Positions 44,319-53,402 of a DNA stretch of 64,000 bases are shown piece by piece. A program made the position numbers and the translations under genes. Below the pieces are notes generated by a model. That model was not told the origin of the DNA and searched no databases. It saw only the letters and a program-made list of their open reading frames with translations. Location of the stretch: assembly GCA_030539275.1 (NCBI GenBank), contig JAUNSK010000003.1, forward strand, positions 62,001 through 126,000. The letters run 5' to 3'. The first letter of the stretch is position 1; each line of letters opens with the position of its first letter. The DNA is from Oscillospiraceae bacterium. GTDB lineage: Bacteria; Bacillota; Clostridia; Oscillospirales; Ruminococcaceae.

Positions 44319-45371
44319 ATGAATGAACAGATCGTTCAGTTAAAAGAGAAGTTTGAAGAAAAACTATCTAAGATTTCTATAGCTTCAGAACTTGAAGAGA
44401 TAAGAGTATCATTTCTCGGAAAAAACGGATCTATAACAGGTCTATTAAAGCAGATGGGCAAGCTGCCGAATGAAGAAAAGAAAACATTCGGTCAGGCAGT
44501 AAATACCCTCAAGAGCTTTGCTGCTGAAAAGATAGCAGACAAGGTAGCAGAACTCCAGAAGCTTGAGCTTGAGAGAGAAATAAACTCCATGCCTGAGTTT
44601 GACGTTGCAATGCCGCCGAAGCTTGACAGAGGTTCTTATCACCCTATCACACTTGTACAGAGAAAGTGTGAACAGGTATTCCGTTCAATGGGCTTTACCG
44701 TTGAGGATTACAGTGAGGTCGTAACTGACTATGAGTGCTTCGAATCACTCAACATTCCAAAGTTCCATCCGGCAAGAGACATGCAGGATACCTACTATCT
44801 TGAAAATGGTCAGCTTCTGAAGTCACAGACTTCTGCAGCACAGAACGCTATCTATAAAAAATACCGTGATCAGCTTGTAAACGAAGGCAAACCGATACGT
44901 GCAATATTCCCTGGCAGATGCTTCAGAAATGAGTCAACTGACGCATGCCATGAAAATACATTCTTCCAGATGGAAGGCGTAATGGTAGACAGGAACATAT
45001 CCATTTCAAACCTTATCTTCTTTATGAAAACAATGCTAAGTGAAGTATTTGAGAGAGATATCAAGGTCAGACTCCGTCCGGGCTTCTTCCCGTTCGTAGA
45101 ACCTGGATTTGAACTTGATATAAGCTGCCTTATCTGCGGCGGTGAAGGCTGTCCTTCATGCAAACACAGCGGCTGGCTGGAACTGTGTCCATGCGGAATG
45201 ATCCACCCGAATGTTCTTTCAGAGGGCGGAATTGATCCGGACAAGTATACAGGCTTTGCTTTTGGTCTGGGTCTTACAAGACTTGCTATGATGAAGTACG
45301 GTGTCAAGGATATCCGTGATTTCAACGGCGCAAACCTTGTAAATCTTTCACAGTTCACAGATGATAAATAA
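44319..45371 (+). CDS. pheS: Phenylalanyl-tRNA synthetase alpha subunit
   Basis: The catalytic subunit of the (alpha-beta)2 enzyme charging tRNA-Phe. The N-terminal coiled coil (residues ~1-85) is followed by class II motifs: HPARDMQDTYYL, RAIFPGRCFRNE with THENTFFQ-like DACHENTFFQMEG, and the C-terminal GLGLTRLAMMKYG. A Cys-rich ICGGEGCPSCKHSGW region near residue 270 is normal for Firmicutes. AAGGAGG precedes the ATG. It is co-transcribed with pheT, 14 bases downstream. Confidence 0.97.
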   Translation: MNEQIVQLKEKFEEKLSKISIASELEEIRVSFLGKNGSITGLLKQMGKLPNEEKKTFGQAVNTLKSFAAEKIADKVAELQKLELEREINSMPEFDVAMPPKLDRGSYHPITLVQRKCEQVFRSMGFTVEDYSEVVTDYECFESLNIPKFHPARDMQDTYYLENGQLLKSQTSAAQNAIYKKYRDQLVNEGKPIRAIFPGRCFRNESTDACHENTFFQMEGVMVDRNISISNLIFFMKTMLSEVFERDIKVRLRPGFFPFVEPGFELDISCLICGGEGCPSCKHSGWLELCPCGMIHPNVLSEGGIDPDKYTGFAFGLGLTRLAMMKYGVKDIRDFNGANLVNLSQFTDDK

Positions 45372-45385
45372 GGAGGTCAGGATAA

Positions 45386-47749
45386 ATGCTTATTTCAATT
45401 AACTGGATCAAAGACTTTGTTGATCTTAGCGGTTTAGATATAGATGAACTCATTCATAAGTTTTCTCTTTCAACAGCAGAGGTTGAAAATGAGATTTTCC
45501 ATAAGGGAAGTGATCTCAGCGGTATAGTAGTTGCTGAAATCAAATCCATCGAAAATCACCCGGATTCCAAAAAGCTTCACCTTCTGAAGGTCGATGCAGG
45601 TGAACCGGAGCTTACAGATGTTGTATGCGGTGCACCTAATGTACGTGTCGGCATGAAGACTGCTTTTGCAAAGCTAGGCGCTCATATCGGAGATATAGAC
45701 ATCACTCCCAGAGATCTTGCGGGATTCACATCATATGGTATGTGCTGTTCGGAAAAGGAACTCGGTCTGAGTGATGAAAATGCAGGCATCATTGATATAA
45801 CAGATGATGTCCCTGTAGGTACAGACTTAAAGGAAGTCTACGAGATCGATGATATAATCTTTGAGGTAGACAACAAGTCACTTACAAACCGTCCTGACCT
45901 CTGGGGCCATTACGGAATCGCACGTGAGTTTGCCACACTTGCAGGCAGACCGCTCAAAGCTCTTGATACAGCAGATCTGAGCGTATACAATGATCTTCCT
46001 AAGGTCGATATCAGGATAGAAGATCCTCTGTGCAAGAGATACACAGGCATACAGTTCGGGAATATCACAAGAAAAGTAAGCCCTGTCAATATGCGTATCC
46101 GTCTTTTCTACTGTGGTATGAGAGCTATCAACTTCCTTGCTGACCTTACAAACTATCTGATGCTTGAAATGGGACAGCCGATGCATGCATTTGATTCAAG
46201 ACAGGCTGAAAAGATCAGAGTTAAGCGTTTTGAAAAGCCTTTTGACTTCACAACTCTTGACGGTGTTGTAAGACACTGCGATGAAAATACACTTATGATC
46301 TGCAATGATGACACTCCTGTTGCAATTGCAGGTATCATGGGAGGACTTGATTCAGAGATCGTTGACGATACAACTTCTCTTACACTTGAGTCAGCAAACT
46401 TCGATGCTGTTTCTATCAGAAAGTCATCATCACGTCTTGCTCACAGAACTGATGCTTCAATGCGTTATGAAAAGAGCCTTGATCCTGAAATGACAGCTGC
46501 TGCAGCTGCAAGATTTGTAAAACTTCTTTCAGATTTTGACGGCGGCGTAAAGGTTACTTCATCACTGACAGATGAGTATATTACCCATTTTGATAAGGTA
46601 ACACTGAACTTCGATAAGGCATTTGTAGATCGCTACACAGGTATTGAGATCTCAAATGAGACTATAGTAAATACTCTTACTTCACTTGGCTTCGGTGTAA
46701 CTCTTGACGGTGACAACTTTACTGTTGACGTTCCGACATGGAGAGCAACAAAGGACGTTACACTCAAGGCTGATATTATTGAAGAGATCACAAGAATCTA
46801 CGGTTATGACAACTTTGATGTAAATACGGCCACTGCACCTCTTTTCCCTGTGCGTATTTTTGAGGAAAAGAATGTTGAGGAACAGATAAAGGATATCCTT
46901 GTAAAACGCTTCTCACTTCATGAAGTTCATTCATATATCTGGGCATACAATGATGAGTACAAAAAGCTCGGAATAGATGTTGAGGATAATATAAAGCTTC
47001 TTAACGCTACAAATCCTAACATTGAGACAATAAGACGTTCAATGATCCCGAACCAGATCTGCCAGGCAAGAACAAATGCTTCTTATGCACCTGACTTCGG
47101 TATCTTTGAGATAGGAAGAGTAGTTGACGGAGTTGATGAAAACAATCTTTGCCGCGAACACAAGAAACTCGGCATCACACTGTTCTCAAAGACTATGGAT
47201 GCACAGTCACTTTACTTTAAACTTACAGATATGATCAGTGTTGTTATCGATGATATAAGACACAAAAAGCTTTCATACAAGGCGTGTGAAGCAGATCACG
47301 GGTATATTCATCCGAAGAACTACAACACTGTACTTTGTGACGGCAGGGAACTGGGCAAAATAGGTCTTCTTCATCCTACAGTTATAAAGAAGATAGATAA
47401 GAAGGCAGCAGTTGTATTCCTCGAGCTTGATATTGATGCTCTTGTATCAGTTGAAAATGCCGGAATCAGGTACAGCGAAACTTCAAAATTCCCTGCAATC
47501 GATGTTGACCTTACATTTGTAAGTGACAGGTATGCACCGATCAAGGAAGCCATTGAAGAGGTAAATTCAGATCTTATAAAAAATGTCAGCGTTATCGACA
47601 TTTATAATGATCCGGCCGGCAAAGCTATCACAATACGATTAAGCTTTGTTCATACTGAGAGAACTCTCACAAAGGATGAGGTTATGGAGATAGCTGATAA
47701 GATAACAGCGATCCTTTCAAAACAGGGAATTACTCTTAAGAGTTTATAA
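45386..47749 (+). CDS. pheT: Phenylalanyl-tRNA synthetase beta subunit
   Basis: A 787-residue protein with the expected order: N-terminal tRNA-binding OB domain (IVVAEIKSIENHPDSKKLHLLKVD in parts, near residue 45), B3/B4 editing domain (VDNKSLTNRPDLWGHYGIAREF), B5 domain and the C-terminal anticodon-binding (FDX-ACB) domain with SKFPAIDVDLTFV near residue 700. AAGGAGG lies upstream. Full length, with a terminator after it. Confidence 0.97.
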   Translation: MLISINWIKDFVDLSGLDIDELIHKFSLSTAEVENEIFHKGSDLSGIVVAEIKSIENHPDSKKLHLLKVDAGEPELTDVVCGAPNVRVGMKTAFAKLGAHIGDIDITPRDLAGFTSYGMCCSEKELGLSDENAGIIDITDDVPVGTDLKEVYEIDDIIFEVDNKSLTNRPDLWGHYGIAREFATLAGRPLKALDTADLSVYNDLPKVDIRIEDPLCKRYTGIQFGNITRKVSPVNMRIRLFYCGMRAINFLADLTNYLMLEMGQPMHAFDSRQAEKIRVKRFEKPFDFTTLDGVVRHCDENTLMICNDDTPVAIAGIMGGLDSEIVDDTTSLTLESANFDAVSIRKSSSRLAHRTDASMRYEKSLDPEMTAAAAARFVKLLSDFDGGVKVTSSLTDEYITHFDKVTLNFDKAFVDRYTGIEISNETIVNTLTSLGFGVTLDGDNFTVDVPTWRATKDVTLKADIIEEITRIYGYDNFDVNTATAPLFPVRIFEEKNVEEQIKDILVKRFSLHEVHSYIWAYNDEYKKLGIDVEDNIKLLNATNPNIETIRRSMIPNQICQARTNASYAPDFGIFEIGRVVDGVDENNLCREHKKLGITLFSKTMDAQSLYFKLTDMISVVIDDIRHKKLSYKACEADHGYIHPKNYNTVLCDGRELGKIGLLHPTVIKKIDKKAAVVFLELDIDALVSVENAGIRYSETSKFPAIDVDLTFVSDRYAPIKEAIEEVNSDLIKNVSVIDIYNDPAGKAITIRLSFVHTERTLTKDEVMEIADKITAILSKQGITLKSL

Positions 47750-47769
47750 TTTATTCAGATATTTATCTA

Positions 47770-47808
47770 AAAACGCTGATGCTGCAGAATGCGGCATCAG
47801 CGTTTTTT
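47770..47808 (+). terminator. Terminator of pheST
   Basis: AAACGCTGATGC pairs with GCATCAGCGTTT around an 11-nt loop, followed by TTTTTTG. Confidence 0.9.
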
Positions 47809-47912
47809 GTGGTGTAAAATATATAGACTCTGCAAAAATTATGTGGTAAGATATTAGCATACTCTGAAATTACATAAATTGAAATAATGACATAAGAAGA
47901 GAGGCGCATAGT

Positions 47913-48458
47913 ATGAAGATCACAGTTAAAAACGCAACACCGGTACTTAATACCACAAGACTGCTGCTGCGTCCTGTAAAATATGAAGACATTTATCCTG
48001 TACATGACCTATGGATGCGCGATGAAGAAGTATCCAGATACATGTTCTGGAAAGCAAGCAGTGATATAAACAAAACTAAAGAATTTATAGAATATGAACT
48101 TGAAAATACAGAAAATGATAAATGGAACCGCTGGTTCATAGAACTCACAGAAACAGGAGAGCTGATCGGCACATGTCTTATTTTCTATAACAATGAGGAA
48201 AACAACTGGGATATCTCCTACAATCTTGCCCGAAAATACCAGGGTCACGGATATATCACAGAAGCTATGACATGCGTACTTAAATATGCCCATGAATCCC
48301 TGAAGATTAAAGAATGCATTGCCATCCACGCTGTCGAAAATCCGGCATCCGGAAAAGTAATAGAAAGACTGGGCTTTACATACGAAAAAGACGTTCCCTA
48401 CGAATGCAGCGGCGGTGAAATAAAAACAACCGGAAGATACTACAGACTTGTATTCTGA
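47913..48458 (+). CDS. GNAT acetyltransferase, RimJ/RimL type
   Basis: A 181-residue GNAT protein: TTRLLLRPVKYEDI at the start, WFIELTETGELIGTCLI mid-chain, then YNLARKYQGHGYITEAM, which holds the acetyl-CoA loop (QGHGY), and ENPASGKVIERLGFTYE. This is the RimJ/RimL branch that acetylates protein N-termini or small amines; the target is unknown. GAGAGGCG precedes the ATG. The structured repeat pair follows. Confidence 0.85.
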   Translation: MKITVKNATPVLNTTRLLLRPVKYEDIYPVHDLWMRDEEVSRYMFWKASSDINKTKEFIEYELENTENDKWNRWFIELTETGELIGTCLIFYNNEENNWDISYNLARKYQGHGYITEAMTCVLKYAHESLKIKECIAIHAVENPASGKVIERLGFTYEKDVPYECSGGEIKTTGRYYRLVF

Positions 48459-48489
48459 TTTTCATGCTTACAGAATAACCGAAGTGTGT

Positions 48490-48549
48490 AAATTTCCCGA
48501 AGGTTTAGGGCGATCGGAAAGCTCTGACTCACTCCGCAGAGTGAGAACT
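48490..48549. repeat. Two-hairpin repeat, copy 1
   Basis: Begins AAATTTCCCGAAGG and contains two hairpins: TTAGGGC/GCTCTGA around GATCGGAAA, and CTCACT/AGTGAG around CCGCAG. It is 100 bases from copy 2. Both stems differ between copies yet remain paired. Confidence 0.75.
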
Positions 48550-48589
48550 ACGGCGTAATATAATACTGAATTTTAACTTATAAAAGTTT

Positions 48590-48649
48590 AAATTTCCCGA
48601 AGGTTCAGGGCGACCGGAAAGCCCTGACCGTACTCCGCAGAGTACGGAA
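48590..48649. repeat. Two-hairpin repeat, copy 2
   Basis: Same frame sequence as copy 1, with hairpins TCAGGGC/GCCCTGA around GACCGGAAA and CGTACT/AGTACG around CCGCAG. The loop sequences are kept while stem bases co-vary. Confidence 0.75.
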
Positions 48650-48712
48650 TCTCTGCCATAACAATAAAATCTGATCATAAACTCATATCTTTAAAAAAGA
48701 AAGGTGACAATA

Positions 48713-49186
48713 ATGAACTACATAATAAGAGAACTGAAAGAAACCGAGATCCATCTCCTTGATGACTTCATTTATGAATCAATATTCTTAAAGGACGATA
48801 CTATCATCCTTCCCAGATCCATTATCGAAAAACCGGAAGTAAAAGTCTACACAGAAAACTGGGGCAAACCTGATGACATGTGCCTTGTTGCCGTCTGCGA
48901 CGGCAAGGTCTGCGGTGCCGTATGGACCAGAATAATCAACGGCTATGGACACATCGACAATGAAACTCCCGAGTTTGCTATAAGCCTGTACAGGGAGTAC
49001 CGCGGCCACGGAATAGGAACGGCAATGATGAGAGCAATGCTCAGCAAACTCCGCGAAAAAGGATACAAGCAGGCGTCTCTGGCAGTCCAGAAAGAAAACT
49101 ATGCAGTGCGTATGTATAAAAAAGCTGGCTTTGAGACAGTTGATGAAAATGAACAGGAGTATATAATGATCTGCAGACTGTCATAA
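48713..49186 (+). CDS. GNAT acetyltransferase
   Basis: A 157-residue GNAT protein: YIIRELKETEIHLLDDFIYE, then LVAVCDGKVCGAVWTRI, FAISLYREYRGHGIGTAMM (acetyl-CoA loop RGHGIG) and LAVQKENYAVRMYKKAGFE. ATG 48713 has AAAGGTGA 6 bases upstream; a GTG nine bases earlier would overlap that site. Substrate unknown. An inverted repeat (49205-49232, ACATATAAGT/ACTTATATGT) after the stop lacks a U tract. Confidence 0.88.
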   Translation: MNYIIRELKETEIHLLDDFIYESIFLKDDTIILPRSIIEKPEVKVYTENWGKPDDMCLVAVCDGKVCGAVWTRIINGYGHIDNETPEFAISLYREYRGHGIGTAMMRAMLSKLREKGYKQASLAVQKENYAVRMYKKAGFETVDENEQEYIMICRLS

Positions 49187-49256
49187 CAGATTTTAGTGCT
49201 TAAAACATATAAGTTTTGCAGTACTTATATGTTACCGTTGTTATATCCTGAATAAA

Positions 49257-49290
49257 ACAGACTGCAGAGTAAGTCCTGCAGTCTGTTAAT
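49257..49290 (-). terminator. Terminator of the first DUF11-type gene
   Basis: ACAGACTGCAG/CTGCAGTCTGT perfect 11-bp arms; on the minus strand a TTTTATT tract follows. The stem core GACTGCAG is repeated in the terminator of the paralogous gene upstream. Confidence 0.75.
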
Positions 49291-49305
49291 AAATAATTCA
49301 TTAAA

Positions 49306-50121
49306 TTAAGCAAGTATCGTACCCGGGATCCAAATTGTCAATTGTCCAGGCTCAGGATACCAGTATGATGGTATTTCAATAGAAGTATCAGCAATAATAA
49401 GCAGTTTATTATTGTCGTCTACAGTAAAGTCTCTGCCTTTTTCATATATCTTTCCTAGGTTATCACCTCTGGAAGGATCGTAAGTCTCAGATTTAATAGT
49501 ATCAGCAACAACAAATTCCTTTGGGAGGTCATTAGTAAGACTAGTCAAACTTATACCGGAGAAATTATAATTTTCAATTACAAAAGTATATGTCAGTGTA
49601 TCACCCGGCATTACAGATGACTTATCCGCTGAGGCAAAGAATGCTTCTCTTTTTCTGTTCACTATGATTTTATCCGATTTCGTAAACAGATTACCTGACG
49701 GATCATTCTGTAGCGCTTCAAATGTGAAAGTGTTGTAAACACTGTATATGGTCTTATCCATATTTAGATCTGCAGTCTTGGAGAAGGTAAATACTAATTC
49801 CTGATTTACCGGCAGTTCTTTGTTAAGCTTGTATTTAACTTTATTACCAACAAGAGACTTGTCAGGCATTAATGCAGTACAGTTGTGATTTTCATCATAT
49901 AGATATGCACTGACCGAATCAGGTTTATACTGAAGGTCATTGTCTGTTAGACAAACATAGACAGCCGGGTCTGCAAGAGGCTGTGTACCGGTATTTTTTA
50001 CGAGTCCCTGAAAAGTAATTGTGTTTCCATTGCAGAATTCTCTGGGGGAGTTTGCTAATGTTAATTCTACAGCATATGGAACAGTGTTTACAGAAGATAT
50101 TATACTGGTTTGTATATCCAT
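49306..50121 (-). CDS. DUF11-type repeat protein without signal peptide
   Basis: A 271-residue beta-rich protein. Two DUF11-like modules are visible: VELTLANSPREFCNGNTITFQGLVKNTG (in parts, ~17-45) and SADKSSVMPGDTLTYTFVIENYN near residues 165-190, followed by LTNDLPKEFVVADTI. DUF11 modules occur in cell-surface fibre proteins, but no signal peptide, sortase motif or membrane segment is present here. ATG 50121 is chosen because AAAGG lies 10 bases upstream. It is a paralogue of the 50337-51224 gene, and the two are transcribed in the same direction with separate terminators. Confidence 0.75.
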   Translation of the reverse strand: MDIQTSIISSVNTVPYAVELTLANSPREFCNGNTITFQGLVKNTGTQPLADPAVYVCLTDNDLQYKPDSVSAYLYDENHNCTALMPDKSLVGNKVKYKLNKELPVNQELVFTFSKTADLNMDKTIYSVYNTFTFEALQNDPSGNLFTKSDKIIVNRKREAFFASADKSSVMPGDTLTYTFVIENYNFSGISLTSLTNDLPKEFVVADTIKSETYDPSRGDNLGKIYEKGRDFTVDDNNKLLIIADTSIEIPSYWYPEPGQLTIWIPGTILA

Positions 50122-50298
50122 ATAAATACAACCTTTCATAAAGATTATACTTTATATATTTTATTGATAACAAATTTTATCAGTAAAGATAATACTGAAA
50201 AAAATCTTAGAGTTAGAAATATTTCTATGGTATATATCTTTATGGAATATAATAAAAATACGGTTTCATATTCAAACATAACAGAGATATTAAAAGAT

Positions 50299-50327
50299 CA
50301 GACTGCAGAGAATACCTCTGCAGTCTG
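50299..50327 (-). terminator. Terminator of the second DUF11-type gene
   Basis: Perfect 12-bp inverted repeat CAGACTGCAGAG/CTCTGCAGTCTG, followed on the minus strand by ATCTTTTAAT. Confidence 0.7.
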
Positions 50328-50336
50328 AATGAGAGG

Positions 50337-51224
50337 TTAAGCGTTTACAGTACCTGTAATAGTTATAGTTATTGTACCTGGTGTTATATTTGGTGCTGTA
50401 CCTGTAGCAGCAGGAACATTAAGTTTTTGAGTTGTTGCGGTAGCCGGTGCGATTGTAAGCTCATTTGTGGTAGTATCTACAGAATAGTCTGTATCTTTCG
50501 TGTAAGTTGCCGGAGTACCTGTTGCGCCTTCCTTGACGGTAACTCCTGTTACTGTATAGTTTGAAGGCAGCGGATCAGTAACTTTTTTAACAGTTACTGC
50601 TGTACTATCAAGGTTTTCAAGAACAAACGTATACGTCAGTGTATCTCCTGGATTTACAGTAGCCGGGCTTGATGATTTTACTATACTGAATGTTTCTCTT
50701 GTAATTACTTCTGTAGCAGTTGCTGTAAGAACTGAACCTGTAGCACTTGCCTGGTTTGCAGTAAACGTATCAGTACTTGATATGGAGTTTGGAATAGTAC
50801 CGGTTGTAGCAACCTGCATATCATAGGTCAGAATAATGCTTTCTTTTGCCGCCAATTCGGTAGGAAATTCGAATGAGATACTAGTATTAGCAACGGAAGT
50901 TTCTGTAATAGCTAACGGAGTACCTGTAGGAGGAGTTGTCGAATCATCATACAGAAATGCAGTGGCAGAGTTAGGCACGTAAGAAAGTGGAATGCCAGTC
51001 AGTGCATGTGTTATAACAGGGTTAAACAGAGTTCCGGTATTAGTATTTATAGCATCAGCCTGGAAGGTTATGATATCGCCGGGTGAGTAGGTTTCCGGGG
51101 ATGCAGTTAATGACAGTGTTGCAGAATAGTCAGCATTAAGAACAGTTATAATTTCATTTGAAGCTAGATTAACTGTAGTACCGCCAACTTCATAAGCTAT
51201 ATTGCCTATATTTTTCAGATCCAT
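50337..51224 (-). CDS. DUF11-type repeat protein, Thr/Ala-rich, no signal peptide
   Basis: A 295-residue paralogue of the previous gene. It begins MDLKNIGNIAYEVGG, then a module SLTASPETYSPGDIITFQADAINT and a second KSSSPATVNPGDTLTYTFVLEN, each followed by DPLP-type or TGIPLSYVP strands. Thr, Ala and Val dominate. ATG 51224 is chosen because AAAGGA lies upstream; the frame extends to 51443, but that part reads into the divergent sigma gene and lacks DUF11 character. No export signal is visible, which is odd for this domain. It faces the sigma-factor gene and may be under its control. Confidence 0.75.
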   Translation of the reverse strand: MDLKNIGNIAYEVGGTTVNLASNEIITVLNADYSATLSLTASPETYSPGDIITFQADAINTNTGTLFNPVITHALTGIPLSYVPNSATAFLYDDSTTPPTGTPLAITETSVANTSISFEFPTELAAKESIILTYDMQVATTGTIPNSISSTDTFTANQASATGSVLTATATEVITRETFSIVKSSSPATVNPGDTLTYTFVLENLDSTAVTVKKVTDPLPSNYTVTGVTVKEGATGTPATYTKDTDYSVDTTTNELTIAPATATTQKLNVPAATGTAPNITPGTITITITGTVNA

Positions 51225-51424
51225 AAAACCGATCCTTTCTGAAATATTTTTCCCGAGGATATTTTCGGGTATTACATTATATTCCATAAAGACAAACCGT
51301 GTGATATATTTAGGCAAGGAAGCCGGCAAAGCAGCAAAGTAAAAAATATATAATAAACAATTTCCTATAAAAATTGACCAAATAATATTCTGAGGCGTAT
51401 TATCAGTGAAAGGGGGATGATAAG

Positions 51425-51913
51425 ATGCAACAGCTTTCATCACGGCCGGATGAAAAACTTGAAATAATTATGAACAAATATGCAGATATGTTATTTCGCA
51501 TCTGCATTGTTATGCTGTCAAATCATGCAGATTCACAGGATGTGATTCAGGAAACAATGATAAGCTACATACGCAGTGCACCGGTTTTCCGAAGTGAAGA
51601 GCATGAAAAAGCATGGCTGATAAAAGTAACTGTTAATAAATGCAGGGATCTGCTCAGACATAGACTCAGACATAAGACGGTAAGTCTTGAAAGTGCTGCC
51701 GGTATTGTGCAGCCGCAGTCTGACGGACATATCCTTGATTCTCTTATGAGTTTGCCTGAAAAGTTCCGGATAGTACTGACATTATATTATGTTGAGGAAT
51801 ACAGCACTAAAGAGATTGCAAAGATAACAGGAAAAACCCAGTCAGCGGTAAAAATGCGTCTGAAAAAGGGGCGCGTCCTTCTGAGGGAGATTTACAGAGA
51901 GGAGCAGGAGTAG
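51425..51913 (+). CDS. ECF-type RNA polymerase sigma factor
   Basis: A 162-residue sigma-70-family protein. Region 2 runs from IIMNKYADMLFRICIVML to SQDVIQETMISY (core binding and -10 recognition). Region 4 holds LPEKFRIVLTLYYVEEYSTKEIAKITGKTQSAVKMRLKKGR, here quoted in parts, a helix-turn-helix for the -35. AAAGGGGGA precedes the ATG. The next gene starts one base after its stop and encodes its likely anti-sigma factor. It lies head-to-head with a DUF11-type gene. Confidence 0.92.
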   Translation: MQQLSSRPDEKLEIIMNKYADMLFRICIVMLSNHADSQDVIQETMISYIRSAPVFRSEEHEKAWLIKVTVNKCRDLLRHRLRHKTVSLESAAGIVQPQSDGHILDSLMSLPEKFRIVLTLYYVEEYSTKEIAKITGKTQSAVKMRLKKGRVLLREIYREEQE

Positions 51914-51914
51914 T

Positions 51915-52973
51915 ATGAATTATGATAAACTCAGGGAAAGTGTAATGAAAATAAAAATGCCTGATGACATGAAAAGAGATATTATTTCTGAAACGTCAAC
52001 GAGTGTAACTATAAAGAAAAGAAAAAAAGGATACAGATTAATAAAACCTGCTGCAGCTTTTGCGGCCGCGGTATTGTGTGTCAGTGTTACAGTTCCTGTG
52101 CTTGCAGCAAAATATGATCCGGTATATGAGGCTATGTACAGCATAGCACCGGCAGCAGCCCAGTTTTTCAGGCCTGTGAATATGTCCTGCGAAGATAACG
52201 GGATCAGGATGGAAGTAGTATCAGCTGATGTGCATGACTCCACAGCACAGATATACATAACTATGCAGGATCTGACAGGAGACCGTATAGACAGCAGCGT
52301 TGATCTGTATGACAGCTATGATATAAATACTCCGTTTGACAGCACGGGAAACTGCACAATTGTAAACTATGATGAAGATACAAAGACTGCAACATTTCTA
52401 ATAACGGTCGAACATATGCATAATAAAAAGATCAAAGGTGATAAACTGACATTTTCAGTAGGTAAATTCTTAAGCAATAAAATAGTCTATGAAGGAACAG
52501 AGATACCTTACAGTCTTAGTGATATAGAAAGTGTCAGTCAGACACAGGAGGTTGACTGGACAGGATGCAGCGGACCTGAAATCGAAAGAATGTTTGACGG
52601 GCAGTTATCCGGACGTGAGAAGTTTACGGCACTTATCCCGTATGAGCCGTACGCAGACTTTCCGGTACAAGGTATAGAATTTACAGGAATGGGCTATATA
52701 GACGGCAGACTTCATATTCAGATCATGATCAGGGACCATCTCAAAAATGATAATCATGGATATTTTTATTTTACAGATTCTGATGGTATAAAACAGGATG
52801 AAAGCTATGATTTCAGTTTTGTAAAATATATCGGTGATGAACGTGTGGATTATAATGAATATGTTTTTGATGTATCGCCTGAGGAACTTTCCGGATACAC
52901 TCTGAAGTGTAATTTCTGGACTTGTGATACGCTTACTGAAGGTGACTGGAGTGTAACGTTCCCGATAAAATGA
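51915..52973 (+). CDS. Membrane anti-sigma factor with DUF4179-type domain
   Basis: A 352-residue protein. The cytoplasmic N-terminus (residues 1-45) includes MPDDMKRDII, typical of short anti-sigma domains, followed by a single membrane helix (AAAFAAAVLCVSVTVPVLA, ~48-66). The extracellular part of ~285 residues has the DUF4179 type of beta domain and could sense an envelope signal. AGGAGCAGG precedes the start, one base after the sigma stop. Together they form a transmembrane signalling pair. Confidence 0.85.
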   Translation: MNYDKLRESVMKIKMPDDMKRDIISETSTSVTIKKRKKGYRLIKPAAAFAAAVLCVSVTVPVLAAKYDPVYEAMYSIAPAAAQFFRPVNMSCEDNGIRMEVVSADVHDSTAQIYITMQDLTGDRIDSSVDLYDSYDINTPFDSTGNCTIVNYDEDTKTATFLITVEHMHNKKIKGDKLTFSVGKFLSNKIVYEGTEIPYSLSDIESVSQTQEVDWTGCSGPEIERMFDGQLSGREKFTALIPYEPYADFPVQGIEFTGMGYIDGRLHIQIMIRDHLKNDNHGYFYFTDSDGIKQDESYDFSFVKYIGDERVDYNEYVFDVSPEELSGYTLKCNFWTCDTLTEGDWSVTFPIK

Positions 52974-53080
52974 TAGGGGCATCAGCGGACTGTCTGGCTT
53001 AATACGTTGTGCTGCCTGTTGTGCGGATCTGCATCTGACAGTCAATGCCGTGACAATCATAAAATAGAGTGGAAATAATA

Positions 53081-53135
53081 AAATAAGCTGTTGCGTTTTA
53101 CTCTGAATAAGAGAAAACGCAACAGCTTATTTTTG
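53081..53135 (+). terminator. Strong terminator of the sigma/anti-sigma operon
   Basis: AAATAAGCTGTTGCGTTTT pairs with AAAACGCAACAGCTTATTT, followed by TTG. The stem is nearly perfect over 19 bp. Confidence 0.82.
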
Positions 53136-53349
53136 TAAATGTACTGATTATTTACTGAGTAACAAACAAAAGCTGACAGGTAAATCTGTTGTCAGTAATC
53201 ACCGGACTTAAATATCTTAATAATGTCAGTTTTCTTTTCTTGTATACAGTGAATCTATTATTTCTTAATGCTTCCGAATAATCAGAAATATGAGAGATCT
53301 GACATTGTATAATAATTTGTATTTTTCTCAATAAGATGGAATAATTACC

Positions 53350-53377
53350 TTGTCCTTTCAGTATAAATAACTATACA
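53350..53377 (+). promoter_or_regulatory. Promoter of the DUF2589 cluster
   Basis: TTGTCC (53350-53355), 16-base spacer, TATACA (53372-53377). Confidence 0.5.
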
Positions 53378-53402
53378 TTAAAATTGATGGGAGGTAAAAA
53401 AG

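Larger units (their letters stand above)
52974..53402. other. Intergenic stretch with terminator and promoter
   Basis: 429 bases without a convincing gene. It contains a strong terminator at 53081-53135 and a promoter at 53350-53377. Confidence 0.55.
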
